From: an uncultured Pelagibacteraceae bacterium
GTDB lineage: Bacteria; Pseudomonadota; Alphaproteobacteria; Pelagibacterales; Pelagibacteraceae
Direction: 5' to 3'
NCBI GenBank assembly: GCA_902560245.1
Contig: CACELK010000002.1
Coordinates: 1-64,000 of the forward strand
Length of the DNA: 64,000 bases
The translations under genes were made by a program, and so were the position numbers. The notes under the pieces were generated by a model. That model saw nothing but the letters and a program-made list of their open reading frames with translations, searched no databases and had not been told where the DNA came from. Shown here one piece after another: positions 16,473-23,720 of the stretch (position 1 is the stretch's first letter; each line of letters starts with the position of its first letter).

Positions 16473-17366
16473 ATGAATAATCTTAACGATTTAACAGTAA
16501 TTATTGTTACATACAAAACAAAAGAGGAAATTTTATTTAACTGCATAAATTCAATAAAAAAAGAAATAAACATTATTAATGTTGAAAATTCAAGCGATGA
16601 GAATCATAAGAAAAAAATAGAAAACAAATATGACAATGTAAAAGTTATTCTTTCTGGTAGAAATTTGGGCTATGGATCTGCAAATAACTTAGGTTTACAG
16701 AATGTTAAAACCCGATATGTTCTCATTTCTAATCCAGATGTAGAGTATAATAAAGATTTTTTCGATAAAATTACTTTTTATCTTAATGGAGATATTAACT
16801 TCGGCGTTATTGGTCCATCTTATAATGATGAGACTATACATAAATCCTACGGAAGTCTTGATGGAACTATAATAAAAGATGAATTTGATAAATATTTTCT
16901 TAAAGAAGTTGGTTATGTAATTGGTTGTTCAATGTTATTAGATACAAAAAATATAAAAACAGATTCTTTTTTTGATGAAAATTTTTTCTTATATTTTGAA
17001 GAAGCAGATTTTTGCAGAAGAGTTAAAATGTCTGGAGGTAAGGTATTTAATTCGTCAAGGCTACTTTTAACTCATTTAGGAAATCAAGGTTCAACTTCAA
17101 CAAATCCTAAATACGAAATCGAGTCTGAAATGATTAGAAGTTGGCATTGGATGTGGTCAACTTTTTATTATCACAAAAAACATAATGGATATTTTAAAGC
17201 ATTTTTTTTGATGTTTGGCAAATTATTACGTTCATTTTGTAAAATGATAATATTTAGTTTTTTTTATAATAAAAAAAAAAAATTAATGTATTACGCAAGA
17301 TTTTCTGGACTACTGAATTCAATGATTGGAAGAAAATCTTGGTTTCGAATTGATAATCTCGAATAA
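16473..17366 (+). CDS. GT2 glycosyltransferase, paralogue of the one at 61927
   Basis: The 297-residue rhamnosyltransferase-like GT2 has VIIVTYKT at the N-terminus, NLGYGSANNLGL, SNPDVEYN, FEEADFCRRVK, and a C-terminal block WSTFYYHKKHNGYFKAFF with basic, membrane-associating residues. The C-terminal FYYHKKH-x-G block and the following hydrophobic region recur in the GT2 at 61927-62808, so the two are probable paralogues in two glycan clusters. It ends 1 bp before the convergent apt gene and closes the polysaccharide region. Confidence 0.85.
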   Translation: MNNLNDLTVIIVTYKTKEEILFNCINSIKKEINIINVENSSDENHKKKIENKYDNVKVILSGRNLGYGSANNLGLQNVKTRYVLISNPDVEYNKDFFDKITFYLNGDINFGVIGPSYNDETIHKSYGSLDGTIIKDEFDKYFLKEVGYVIGCSMLLDTKNIKTDSFFDENFFLYFEEADFCRRVKMSGGKVFNSSRLLLTHLGNQGSTSTNPKYEIESEMIRSWHWMWSTFYYHKKHNGYFKAFFLMFGKLLRSFCKMIIFSFFYNKKKKLMYYARFSGLLNSMIGRKSWFRIDNLE

Positions 17367-17367
17367 T

Positions 17368-17895
17368 TTAATGGCCAGGAAAATTAATTAAATTTTCAAC
17401 TTTGTAGTTTTTTTTTATAAGCTTATCACATCCATTTAAGTCAAAAAGATTAATTACAAATATAAATCCAGCTACTTTACCATTAGCCATTTCAATTATT
17501 TCAGCTGCAGCCTCGGCGGTACCACCAGTTGCAATTAGGTCATCTATTATTAAAATTTTATCATTCTGAGAAACCGAGTCTTTATGCATTTCGATTGTTG
17601 CTGTACCGTATTCAAGCTCAAAATCAACAGAGTATCTTTCAGCAGGTAATTTATTTTTTTTTCTTAAAAGAATGAAAGGTTTTTTAAGCATATAGGAAAC
17701 TGCGGAGGCAAACACAAAGCCTCTAGATTCAATTGCAGCAATTTTTTCAAAATTAAATTTTTTAGATCTTTCAATAATTTGATTTACAGTCTCTTCAAAA
17801 GCTTTTTCATTTTTTATAAGGGTTGTAATATCTCTAAATAAGATACCTTTTTTGGGATAGTCGGGTATTGATCTAATATATTCTTTTAAATCCAT
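17368..17895 (-). CDS. apt: Adenine phosphoribosyltransferase
   Basis: From ATG at 17895 the protein is 175 residues, beginning MDLKEYIRSIPDYPKKGI, the usual Apt N-terminus. An upstream in-frame start at 17943 would add 16 unrelated residues and overlap the divergent gene, so it is rejected. The PRPP-binding motif ILIIDDLIATGGTA is intact, as is FRDITTL. Apt converts adenine plus PRPP to AMP in the cytoplasm. It is divergent from mtaP with only 41 bp between the starts. Adenine is exactly the product of MtaP, so the pair forms a purine-recycling step for methylthioadenosine. Confidence 0.95.
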   Translation of the reverse strand: MDLKEYIRSIPDYPKKGILFRDITTLIKNEKAFEETVNQIIERSKKFNFEKIAAIESRGFVFASAVSYMLKKPFILLRKKNKLPAERYSVDFELEYGTATIEMHKDSVSQNDKILIIDDLIATGGTAEAAAEIIEMANGKVAGFIFVINLFDLNGCDKLIKKNYKVENLINFPGH

Positions 17896-17936
17896 ATTAA
17901 TTTGATTTATATAAATAAATAAATTATTTTTTGTAT

Positions 17937-18809
17937 ATGGCAAACAATAAATTAGCTATAATTGGTGGAAGTGGTCTTTATGACGTTGAAGAATTTAAAG
18001 ATAGGGAATTATTGGATCTTGATACACCCTGGGGTAAGCCTTCTGATAAAATTTTAAAAACAGCTTATAATAATAAAGAAGTTTATTTTCTCCCAAGACA
18101 TGGACGTGGTCATTTTATAAACCCTTCAAATATTAATTTTAGGGCAAATATTGATGCTCTTAAACAATTAGGAGTTACAGATATAGTTTCAGTTTCAGCA
18201 GTTGGCTCTTTAAAAGATGATTTGCCACCAGGAAAATTTGTTATTGTTGATCAGTTTATAGATAGAACTTTTGCAAGAAATAAAACTTTTTTTGATGATG
18301 AGATAGTTGCCCATGTTTCAATGGCACATCCAACATCAAATGGACTAATGAATGCATGTGAGGAAGCTATTAAAAATGAAAAAATAGAACATCAAAGAGG
18401 AGGCACATATGTAGTTATGGAGGGCCCTCAATTTTCTACATTAGCAGAGTCCAAATTGTATCGATCTTGGAAAGCAGATGTAATTGGAATGACTAATATG
18501 CCTGAAGCTAAATTAGCAAGAGAAGCAGAAATTAGATATGCATCTGTATCAATGGTAACAGACTATGATTGCTGGCATCCAGATCATGAAAATGTTGATG
18601 TTCAACAAGTAATAAAAGTTTTATTAGATAATGCAGCTAAAGCAAAAAGTATGATTAAAAACCTTATAGATAATTTTGAAAAACATATTGATCCAAAAGA
18701 CCCTACAAACAATTGTTTAGATGTAGCAATTATTACCGCTCCTGAAAAAAGAACGCAGAAAACAAAAGACAAACTCAAAACTGTAGCTGGTAGAGTTTTA
18801 AATAAATGA
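17937..18809 (+). CDS. mtaP: S-methyl-5'-thioadenosine phosphorylase
   Basis: With the ATG at 17937 (a TTG two codons upstream is less likely) the protein has 290 residues. It shows the purine-nucleoside-phosphorylase family II signature of MTAP: LAIIGGSGLYD, PRHGRGHFINPSNINFRAN, MTNMPEAKLAREAEI and VTDYDCWH. It cleaves MTA with phosphate to adenine and 5-methylthioribose-1-phosphate. The next gene, mtnA, overlaps it by 4 bp (ATGA), indicating translational coupling, and the divergent apt takes the adenine. Confidence 0.95.
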   Translation: MANNKLAIIGGSGLYDVEEFKDRELLDLDTPWGKPSDKILKTAYNNKEVYFLPRHGRGHFINPSNINFRANIDALKQLGVTDIVSVSAVGSLKDDLPPGKFVIVDQFIDRTFARNKTFFDDEIVAHVSMAHPTSNGLMNACEEAIKNEKIEHQRGGTYVVMEGPQFSTLAESKLYRSWKADVIGMTNMPEAKLAREAEIRYASVSMVTDYDCWHPDHENVDVQQVIKVLLDNAAKAKSMIKNLIDNFEKHIDPKDPTNNCLDVAIITAPEKRTQKTKDKLKTVAGRVLNK

Positions 18810-19876
18810 AAATTGAAGGAAAAGAATATCGAACAATTTGGTTTGAAAATAATGTTGTAAAAATTATTGATCAAACAAAACTTCCACATCAATTTATAAT
18901 TAAAGATCTTAAAACAGTAAAAGATACGATCAATGCTATAAAAATTATGGAAGTTAGAGGGGCCCCTTTAATCGGAGCTACTGCTGCTTATGGATTAGTT
19001 TTATCTATTATAGAAAATAATGATCAATCTTTTTTGAAAAAATCTGCAGAAGATTTAATTAAATCAAGACCAACAGCAATAAATCTTAAATGGGCAGTCA
19101 ATAGAATGTTAAAAAAACTACAAGGTGTTAATAGTAATAAAATTTTAGATATTGCAATAAAAGAGGCGAAGGAAATTTGCGATGAGGATATAAAATTTTG
19201 TGAAAGTATTGGCTTAAACGGTTTAAAAGTGATTGAGGGTATATATAATAAAAAAAAAGATACAGTTAATATCTTGACTCATTGTAATGCAGGATGGTTA
19301 GCGACTATAAACTGGGGTACTGCAACCTCACCAATTTACCATGCACACAAAAATGGAATTCCAGTTCACGTTTGGGCAGACGAAACAAGACCAAGAAATC
19401 AAGGAGCCAATTTAACTTCATTTGAATTAAATGAAGAAGGAATTAAAAATACAATTATTGCAGATAATACTGGTGGAATTTTAATGCAGAGAGGCCAGGT
19501 TGATATGTGTATTGTTGGCACTGATAGAACTCTATCAAATGGCGATGTTTGTAATAAGGTTGGAACCTACTTAAAAGCGCTTGCGGCTTATGATAATAAA
19601 ATTCCTTTTTATGTAGCATTACCAAGTTCTACAATTGATTGGGATATAAAAGATTTTAAAGACATTCCAATTGAAGAAAGAAATTCCGAAGAATTATCTC
19701 ATGTTGAAGGTTTAGATGAAAAAAACATCATTAAAAAAGTTTTAATTTACCCAAAAAAAAGTAAAGCAATGAACTTAGCTTTTGATATAACTCCAGCAAA
19801 ATATATTACAGGACTGATTACAGAAAAAGGTATTTGTGATGCATCAAAAGAGGGATTAGCTAAATTATTTAAATGA
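18806..19876 (+). CDS. mtnA: 5-methylthioribose-1-phosphate isomerase
   Basis: The 356-residue member of the eIF2B-like fold has all the MtnA landmarks: MEVRGAPLIGATAAYGL, LTHCNAGWLAT with the catalytic cysteine, GTDRTLSNGDVCNKVGTY with the catalytic aspartate, and YVALPSSTIDW. It isomerises MTR-1-P to methylthioribulose-1-phosphate. It overlaps mtaP by 4 bp and the next gene by 4 bp. None of the genes for the rest of the classical methionine salvage pathway (mtnB, mtnC/W/X, mtnD) is in the window. A FucA-type aldolase is present instead. Confidence 0.96.
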   Translation: MKIEGKEYRTIWFENNVVKIIDQTKLPHQFIIKDLKTVKDTINAIKIMEVRGAPLIGATAAYGLVLSIIENNDQSFLKKSAEDLIKSRPTAINLKWAVNRMLKKLQGVNSNKILDIAIKEAKEICDEDIKFCESIGLNGLKVIEGIYNKKKDTVNILTHCNAGWLATINWGTATSPIYHAHKNGIPVHVWADETRPRNQGANLTSFELNEEGIKNTIIADNTGGILMQRGQVDMCIVGTDRTLSNGDVCNKVGTYLKALAAYDNKIPFYVALPSSTIDWDIKDFKDIPIEERNSEELSHVEGLDEKNIIKKVLIYPKKSKAMNLAFDITPAKYITGLITEKGICDASKEGLAKLFK

Positions 19877-20208
19877 ACCCATTAATTTTTTCATTAGTTT
19901 GTTTAGTTATGGTAGCGATATCAGCAAATTTTTTAAGTTTGATAAAGGAGAACAAAACTTTATTATATATATCAACTATCCCTTGTATTTATTTAGTTAT
20001 ATATGGCTTTTATCTAATTTTTGGATCAATCGATTTACATGAAGATGCTTCGACCAATTTTTTTAATAAAAACCCAGATGAAAAAGAATTACCAATTGTT
20101 TTTGTTATCCTTAAGTTTTACAAATATATGTTAATTTTGGTAGGTTTAATATTTGGTTATGTATTTTCCAAAAAGTTAAAAAATGACAGAAGTCGAACAA
20201 GTAATTAA
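19873..20208 (+). CDS. Small membrane protein with three predicted helices, unknown function
   Basis: The 111-residue protein has hydrophobic segments at about residues 3-20, 30-52 and 83-102, a polar loop with acidic residues between helices 2 and 3 (DLHEDASTNFFNKNPDEKE), and a basic C-terminus. Its ATG overlaps the end of mtnA by 4 bp, and the following small gene starts at the next base, so it belongs to the same transcript as the MTA-salvage genes. I do not recognise a family. Possible roles are a small exporter subunit or a membrane partner of the salvage enzymes, but that is only context. Confidence 0.65.
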   Translation: MNPLIFSLVCLVMVAISANFLSLIKENKTLLYISTIPCIYLVIYGFYLIFGSIDLHEDASTNFFNKNPDEKELPIVFVILKFYKYMLILVGLIFGYVFSKKLKNDRSRTSN

Positions 20209-20385
20209 ATGAAAAAAAATATTTTATTAGTAATTTTAATAATTATTGGAATGTTTGTTGTTCTATCATTTAGTGACCATAACAGAAATAGATCTATTTC
20301 TGCATGTATAATGGCTCAAAAAAATAAAGTAGAAAATTTTGATTTAGAAAAAGCAAAAAAGTTCTGTGAAAAAGAAATTAAATAA
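20209..20385 (+). CDS. 58-residue exported or membrane-anchored small protein, unknown function
   Basis: The ATG at 20209 directly follows the stop codon of the preceding gene, and the TAA at 20383-20385 overlaps the aldolase ATG by one base. That spacing is strong evidence for a translated gene, although it is short. The product has an N-terminal hydrophobic segment (ILLVILIIIGMFVVL) and a soluble tail of about 37 residues with two cysteines (SACIMA and KKFCEK), which could form a disulfide in the periplasm. No lipobox is visible. No family is recognised. Confidence 0.6.
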   Translation: MKKNILLVILIIIGMFVVLSFSDHNRNRSISACIMAQKNKVENFDLEKAKKFCEKEIK

Positions 20386-21050
20386 TGGAAAATTTAAAGA
20401 TAAGAGAGGATATAATTGAATTTTCAATAAAGCTTAACACGACAAATTTATCACCCCTTAGATCTGGAAACTTATCAGTAAAAGCAAAAGAGAATAATGT
20501 AGATGGGTTTTATATAACTCCATCTGGAAAAAAATATGAAGATCTTAAGCCGGCGGATATTGTATTTTTATCACTAGGAGAAAAGAAAGATTTTCTAAGG
20601 TGGTTTAATTCTGGAAAAAAACCCTCATCAGAATGGCGATTTCATCAAGACATTTATACAAATAAAGCCGAAGCAAGAGCTATAGTACACGCTCATTCAC
20701 CACACGCTACAGCAGTATCATCTCATGGAAAACCTATTCCTGCTTTTCATTATATGGTTGCATTAGCAGGAGGAAACGACATTAAGTGTGCAGATTACGC
20801 AACTTTTGGTACATCTGAGTTATCAAAAAATATTATTAATTCATTAGAAAACAGGAAGGCTTGTCTAATGTCAAATCATGGTCAGGTTGCATTTGGACAA
20901 AATCTTAAACAGGCCTTTGAACTTGCACAAGAAGTAGAAAATATTTGTCATCAATATGTAATTGCTTTAAAGTTAGGAGAACCTAAGATTCTTTCATCTT
21001 CAGAGATGGAAAAAATTTTAGATAAAGTAAAATATTATAAAAGTGAATAA
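20385..21050 (+). CDS. Class II aldolase, FucA/Ald2-like
   Basis: The 221-residue zinc aldolase closely follows E. coli FucA as I recall it: PSSEWRFHQDIY (catalytic glutamate), IVHAHSPHATAVS (two zinc histidines), IPAFHYMVALAGG, CADYATFGTSEL, and SNHGQVAFG with the third zinc histidine. FucA cleaves fuculose-1-phosphate to DHAP and lactaldehyde. In the DHAP shunt the related Ald2 cleaves methylthioribulose-1-phosphate to DHAP and (methylthio)acetaldehyde. Co-operonic mtaP and mtnA make the second role the better inference here. MtnB dehydratase belongs to the same superfamily and is the main alternative, but the sequence is more FucA-like. Confidence 0.85.
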   Translation: MENLKIREDIIEFSIKLNTTNLSPLRSGNLSVKAKENNVDGFYITPSGKKYEDLKPADIVFLSLGEKKDFLRWFNSGKKPSSEWRFHQDIYTNKAEARAIVHAHSPHATAVSSHGKPIPAFHYMVALAGGNDIKCADYATFGTSELSKNIINSLENRKACLMSNHGQVAFGQNLKQAFELAQEVENICHQYVIALKLGEPKILSSSEMEKILDKVKYYKSE

Positions 21051-21056
21051 TTTTTT

Positions 21057-22097
21057 ATGACTAAAGTTGGGGAGCATATAACATTAGACATTATTGGGAC
21101 GAAAAAAGAATACGATCCATCCTTTTATGAAAAATTAGTTTATAAAATTGCTAAAAAAGCAAAAGTCACAGTTTTGGAAATATCCAAATATAAATTTAAA
21201 CCCCAAGGCTTTACATTAGTTGCTTTGTTAGCAGAAAGTCATATTAGTTTTCATACTTTTCCAGAAAATGGGATTATAAGTTTCGATTTTTTTACGTGTG
21301 GAAGAATTTCTCCCTCTATTGCAATAGATATAATTAAAAAAGAAATTGAACACAAAAGAATTGTAAAAAAAGAATTCAATAGAGATACTATAGCTCTATA
21401 TCACGATATATATAGCTCTCCAGGATTACAAAAATCATATGTGGTTAAAAATGTGCTTGAGGACTTCACTTCAAAAGTAGGGCAGCATATTGAAATTTTA
21501 GATTTAGAACAATTTGGTAAGTCTTTATTTATTGATAATGAAATTCAAGTTGCAACTAAAGACGAGCACCTTTATAGCGGCACATTTGTTAATGCTGGAC
21601 TGAAATTAAATAAAGACAAAGAAACAGCAGCTATTATAGGAGGCGGAGATGGGGGTGTAGCTAGAGAATGTATTTCTAAAGAATTTGGGTACATAGATTG
21701 GTTCGAGCTAGATCCTGAAGTAGTCGAAGTTTGCGAAAAACATCTTGGTTCAATCGGAAATAAAGCAACAAAGAAAAACTCAGTTAAATGTATTTGGGGA
21801 GATGCATTTGAAAGTATTAAAAAAATTGAAGATGACAGATATGATAAAATTTTTGTTGATTTAAATGATGATCAATTCTGTATTGATTTAGCTGCTAAGA
21901 ATATGGATTCTTTAGTAAGAATATTAAAACCTAACGGAGTTATCACTGCTCAGGTAGGTAGCCAAGACAAGAAACCTAAACAAGTAGACAAATGGCTAAA
22001 AGTATTTAATAAAAATTTTGGAAATGCTACTCTTGATAGAGTTTATATACCTAGTTTCGACTGTTCCTGGAATTTTTCGTCTTCAATAAATCACTAG
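21057..22097 (+). CDS. Fused S-adenosylmethionine decarboxylase-spermidine synthase-like protein
   Basis: Residues 1-110 form a bacterial AdoMetDC (SpeH type). LLAESHISFHTFPE contains the E60-S61 self-cleavage site that yields the pyruvoyl group, with H66 and C81 (FFTCG) at the spacing of the Thermotoga S63/H68/C83 trio. Residues 125-346 form an aminopropyltransferase domain: GQHIEILDLEQFGKSLFID, the nucleotide motif IIGGGDGGVARE, FELDPEVVEV, and IFVDLNDDQF at the place of the usual V-D-S-S-D-P. The fusion would decarboxylate AdoMet and transfer aminopropyl groups to a diamine, releasing MTA. The altered D-x-x-D loop leaves the acceptor amine open. It is last in the MTA module. Confidence 0.88.
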   Translation: MTKVGEHITLDIIGTKKEYDPSFYEKLVYKIAKKAKVTVLEISKYKFKPQGFTLVALLAESHISFHTFPENGIISFDFFTCGRISPSIAIDIIKKEIEHKRIVKKEFNRDTIALYHDIYSSPGLQKSYVVKNVLEDFTSKVGQHIEILDLEQFGKSLFIDNEIQVATKDEHLYSGTFVNAGLKLNKDKETAAIIGGGDGGVARECISKEFGYIDWFELDPEVVEVCEKHLGSIGNKATKKNSVKCIWGDAFESIKKIEDDRYDKIFVDLNDDQFCIDLAAKNMDSLVRILKPNGVITAQVGSQDKKPKQVDKWLKVFNKNFGNATLDRVYIPSFDCSWNFSSSINH

Positions 22098-22155
22098 AAT
22101 TTTCTTTTTAATTCATCAAAATTGTGAAATAATTATTCTTTTACGGAGGGAAATA

Positions 22156-22983
22156 ATGAATACATTTAAAAAAATAATTTTTACAGTTTTAGTATCTTTA
22201 CTGTTAGCAGGAAGTGCTAATGCTGGTAAAATAAAAATTGGAACTGAAGGTGCCTATCCTCCTTGGAATTCAAAAGATGCTTCAGGCAAACTTATTGGAT
22301 TTGAGGTTGAATTAGCTTGGACGCTTTGTAGATATATTGGAGAACAGTGCGAAATAGTTGAACAAGATTGGGATGGCATGATTCCAGCTCTTATAATGAG
22401 AAAGTTTGATGCTATCATGGCAGGAATGTCAATTACTGCAGAAAGACAAAAAGCAATTAGTTTTTCTCAAGGATATGCAGATGAGGTTGCTTCATTAGCA
22501 GTCATGAAAGGTTCAAGTTTAGAGGGTATGGATACACCTGCAGGAATTAACCTTACTAAACCTAATGCAGCTGCAAAAAAAGCATTAAAAACTTTAACTG
22601 CCGCATTGGCTGGAAAAACTGTTTGTGTTCAAACAGCAACAATTCACCAGAACTTTTTAGACTCAGGTGATGTTGGAAAAGTAAATGTCAGAACATATAA
22701 AACTCAAGACGAGGTAAACTTAGATTTAGCATCAGGAAGATGTGATGCCGCTTTAGCTGCTGCAGTAGCTTTTAGCGATTATGCAGAAAAATCTGGTAAA
22801 CCAGTAGTTTTAGTTGGCCCTACTTTTTCAGGCGGTGCTTTTGGTAATGGTGTGGGAGTTGGTATTAGAAAAGATGATACGGAACTTTTAAATGCTTTTA
22901 ACAAAGCAATCGATAAGGCGAGAAAGAATGGCGACATTAGTAGAATAGCTACTAAGTGGTTCGGTTTTGACGCTTCTATGTAA
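22156..22983 (+). CDS. Periplasmic polar amino-acid-binding protein of an ABC transporter
   Basis: The 275-residue SBP_bac_3 protein has a clear signal peptide (cleavage after residue 23, SANA|GK). The mature N-terminus KIKIGTEGAYPPWNSKD and GFEVELAWTLCRYIG, then AGMSITAERQKAISFS, are typical of HisJ/ArgT/OccT lysine-arginine-ornithine-histidine binders. A strong Shine-Dalgarno (GGAGGG, about 22145-22150) precedes the ATG, in contrast to most genes here, which agrees with the high expression of SAR11 binding proteins. The ligand is probably a basic or polar amino acid and cannot be fixed from sequence alone. Confidence 0.92.
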   Translation: MNTFKKIIFTVLVSLLLAGSANAGKIKIGTEGAYPPWNSKDASGKLIGFEVELAWTLCRYIGEQCEIVEQDWDGMIPALIMRKFDAIMAGMSITAERQKAISFSQGYADEVASLAVMKGSSLEGMDTPAGINLTKPNAAAKKALKTLTAALAGKTVCVQTATIHQNFLDSGDVGKVNVRTYKTQDEVNLDLASGRCDAALAAAVAFSDYAEKSGKPVVLVGPTFSGGAFGNGVGVGIRKDDTELLNAFNKAIDKARKNGDISRIATKWFGFDASM

Positions 22984-22997
22984 TTAATTTTAGATTT

Positions 22998-23020
22998 GGC
23001 GACTATAATATATAGTCGCC
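22998..23020 (+). promoter_or_regulatory. Perfect intercistronic hairpin between binding protein and permease genes
   Basis: GGCGACTATA and TATAGTCGCC form a 10-bp perfect stem with a 3-nt loop (ATA). It begins 15 bp after the binding-protein stop and ends 7 bp before the permease ATG at 23028. No T-run follows, so it is not a standard terminator. It covers the place where a Shine-Dalgarno would be. The likely role is stabilising the upstream mRNA and/or damping permease translation, as known for binding-protein/permease junctions in other ABC operons. Confidence 0.7.
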
Positions 23021-23027
23021 AGTCTTT

Positions 23028-23720
23028 ATGGAACTTCTAGCATTTGGAAAAACTGGTTGGGGCGATGAATTATTTATTGCCACTTTAATGACAATCGCTG
23101 TTTCAATAACAGCTATGCTAATAGGTTTTCTTTTTGCTTTAATATTTACTCCTCTCAAATTATCAAAAAATAAATTATTTAATCTTATTGGAAATTCTTA
23201 CACAACGGTTGTGCGTGGAGTCCCTGAACTATTAGTAATATATTTACTTTTCTTTGGCGGAAGTGGTGCAGTAATGTTTGTTGCATCAATTTTTGGTTAT
23301 ACTGAATATATAGAAATTAATGCATTCATTACTGGTTCATTTGCAATTGGAATTATTTCTGGTGCGTATTCCACTGAGGTTTTTAGAGGAGCGATACAAT
23401 CTATTGATAAAGGTCAATTTGAAGCTGCTAAAGTAATGGGTTTGAGTAAATTTGCACAATTTTATAAAATAATACTTCCTCAAACTTTAAGATTAGCTAT
23501 TCCTAACTTGAGTAATGTTTGGCAAATTACACTAAAAGATACTTCTTTAATATCTGTAACTGGTTTGGTGGAAATTATGAGACAATCTTACATTGCTGCA
23601 GGATCTACAAGAGATCCATTATTTTTTTACTCTTTTGCAGCTGTTTTATATTTAATGCTAACATTTTTGAGCATGAAGATAATTAATAAATTAGAAGCTA
23701 AATATAGCAGGGGTTATTGA
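23028..23720 (+). CDS. Amino-acid ABC transporter permease, HisQ-like
   Basis: The 230-residue inner-membrane permease has about five helices and the EAA loop FEAAKVMGLSKFAQFYKIILP that contacts the ATPase. The N-terminal VVRGVPELLVIYLLFFGG segment is characteristic of the HisQ/OccQ branch. No Shine-Dalgarno is visible because a hairpin ends 7 bp upstream. The stop codon TGA shares a base with the next permease ATG. Confidence 0.92.
   Translation: MELLAFGKTGWGDELFIATLMTIAVSITAMLIGFLFALIFTPLKLSKNKLFNLIGNSYTTVVRGVPELLVIYLLFFGGSGAVMFVASIFGYTEYIEINAFITGSFAIGIISGAYSTEVFRGAIQSIDKGQFEAAKVMGLSKFAQFYKIILPQTLRLAIPNLSNVWQITLKDTSLISVTGLVEIMRQSYIAAGSTRDPLFFYSFAAVLYLMLTFLSMKIINKLEAKYSRGY

Noticed and set aside
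22098-22155. A riboswitch before the amino-acid-binding protein
   Set aside because: The gap is only 58 bp, AT-rich and without a stem system; only a strong Shine-Dalgarno is present.
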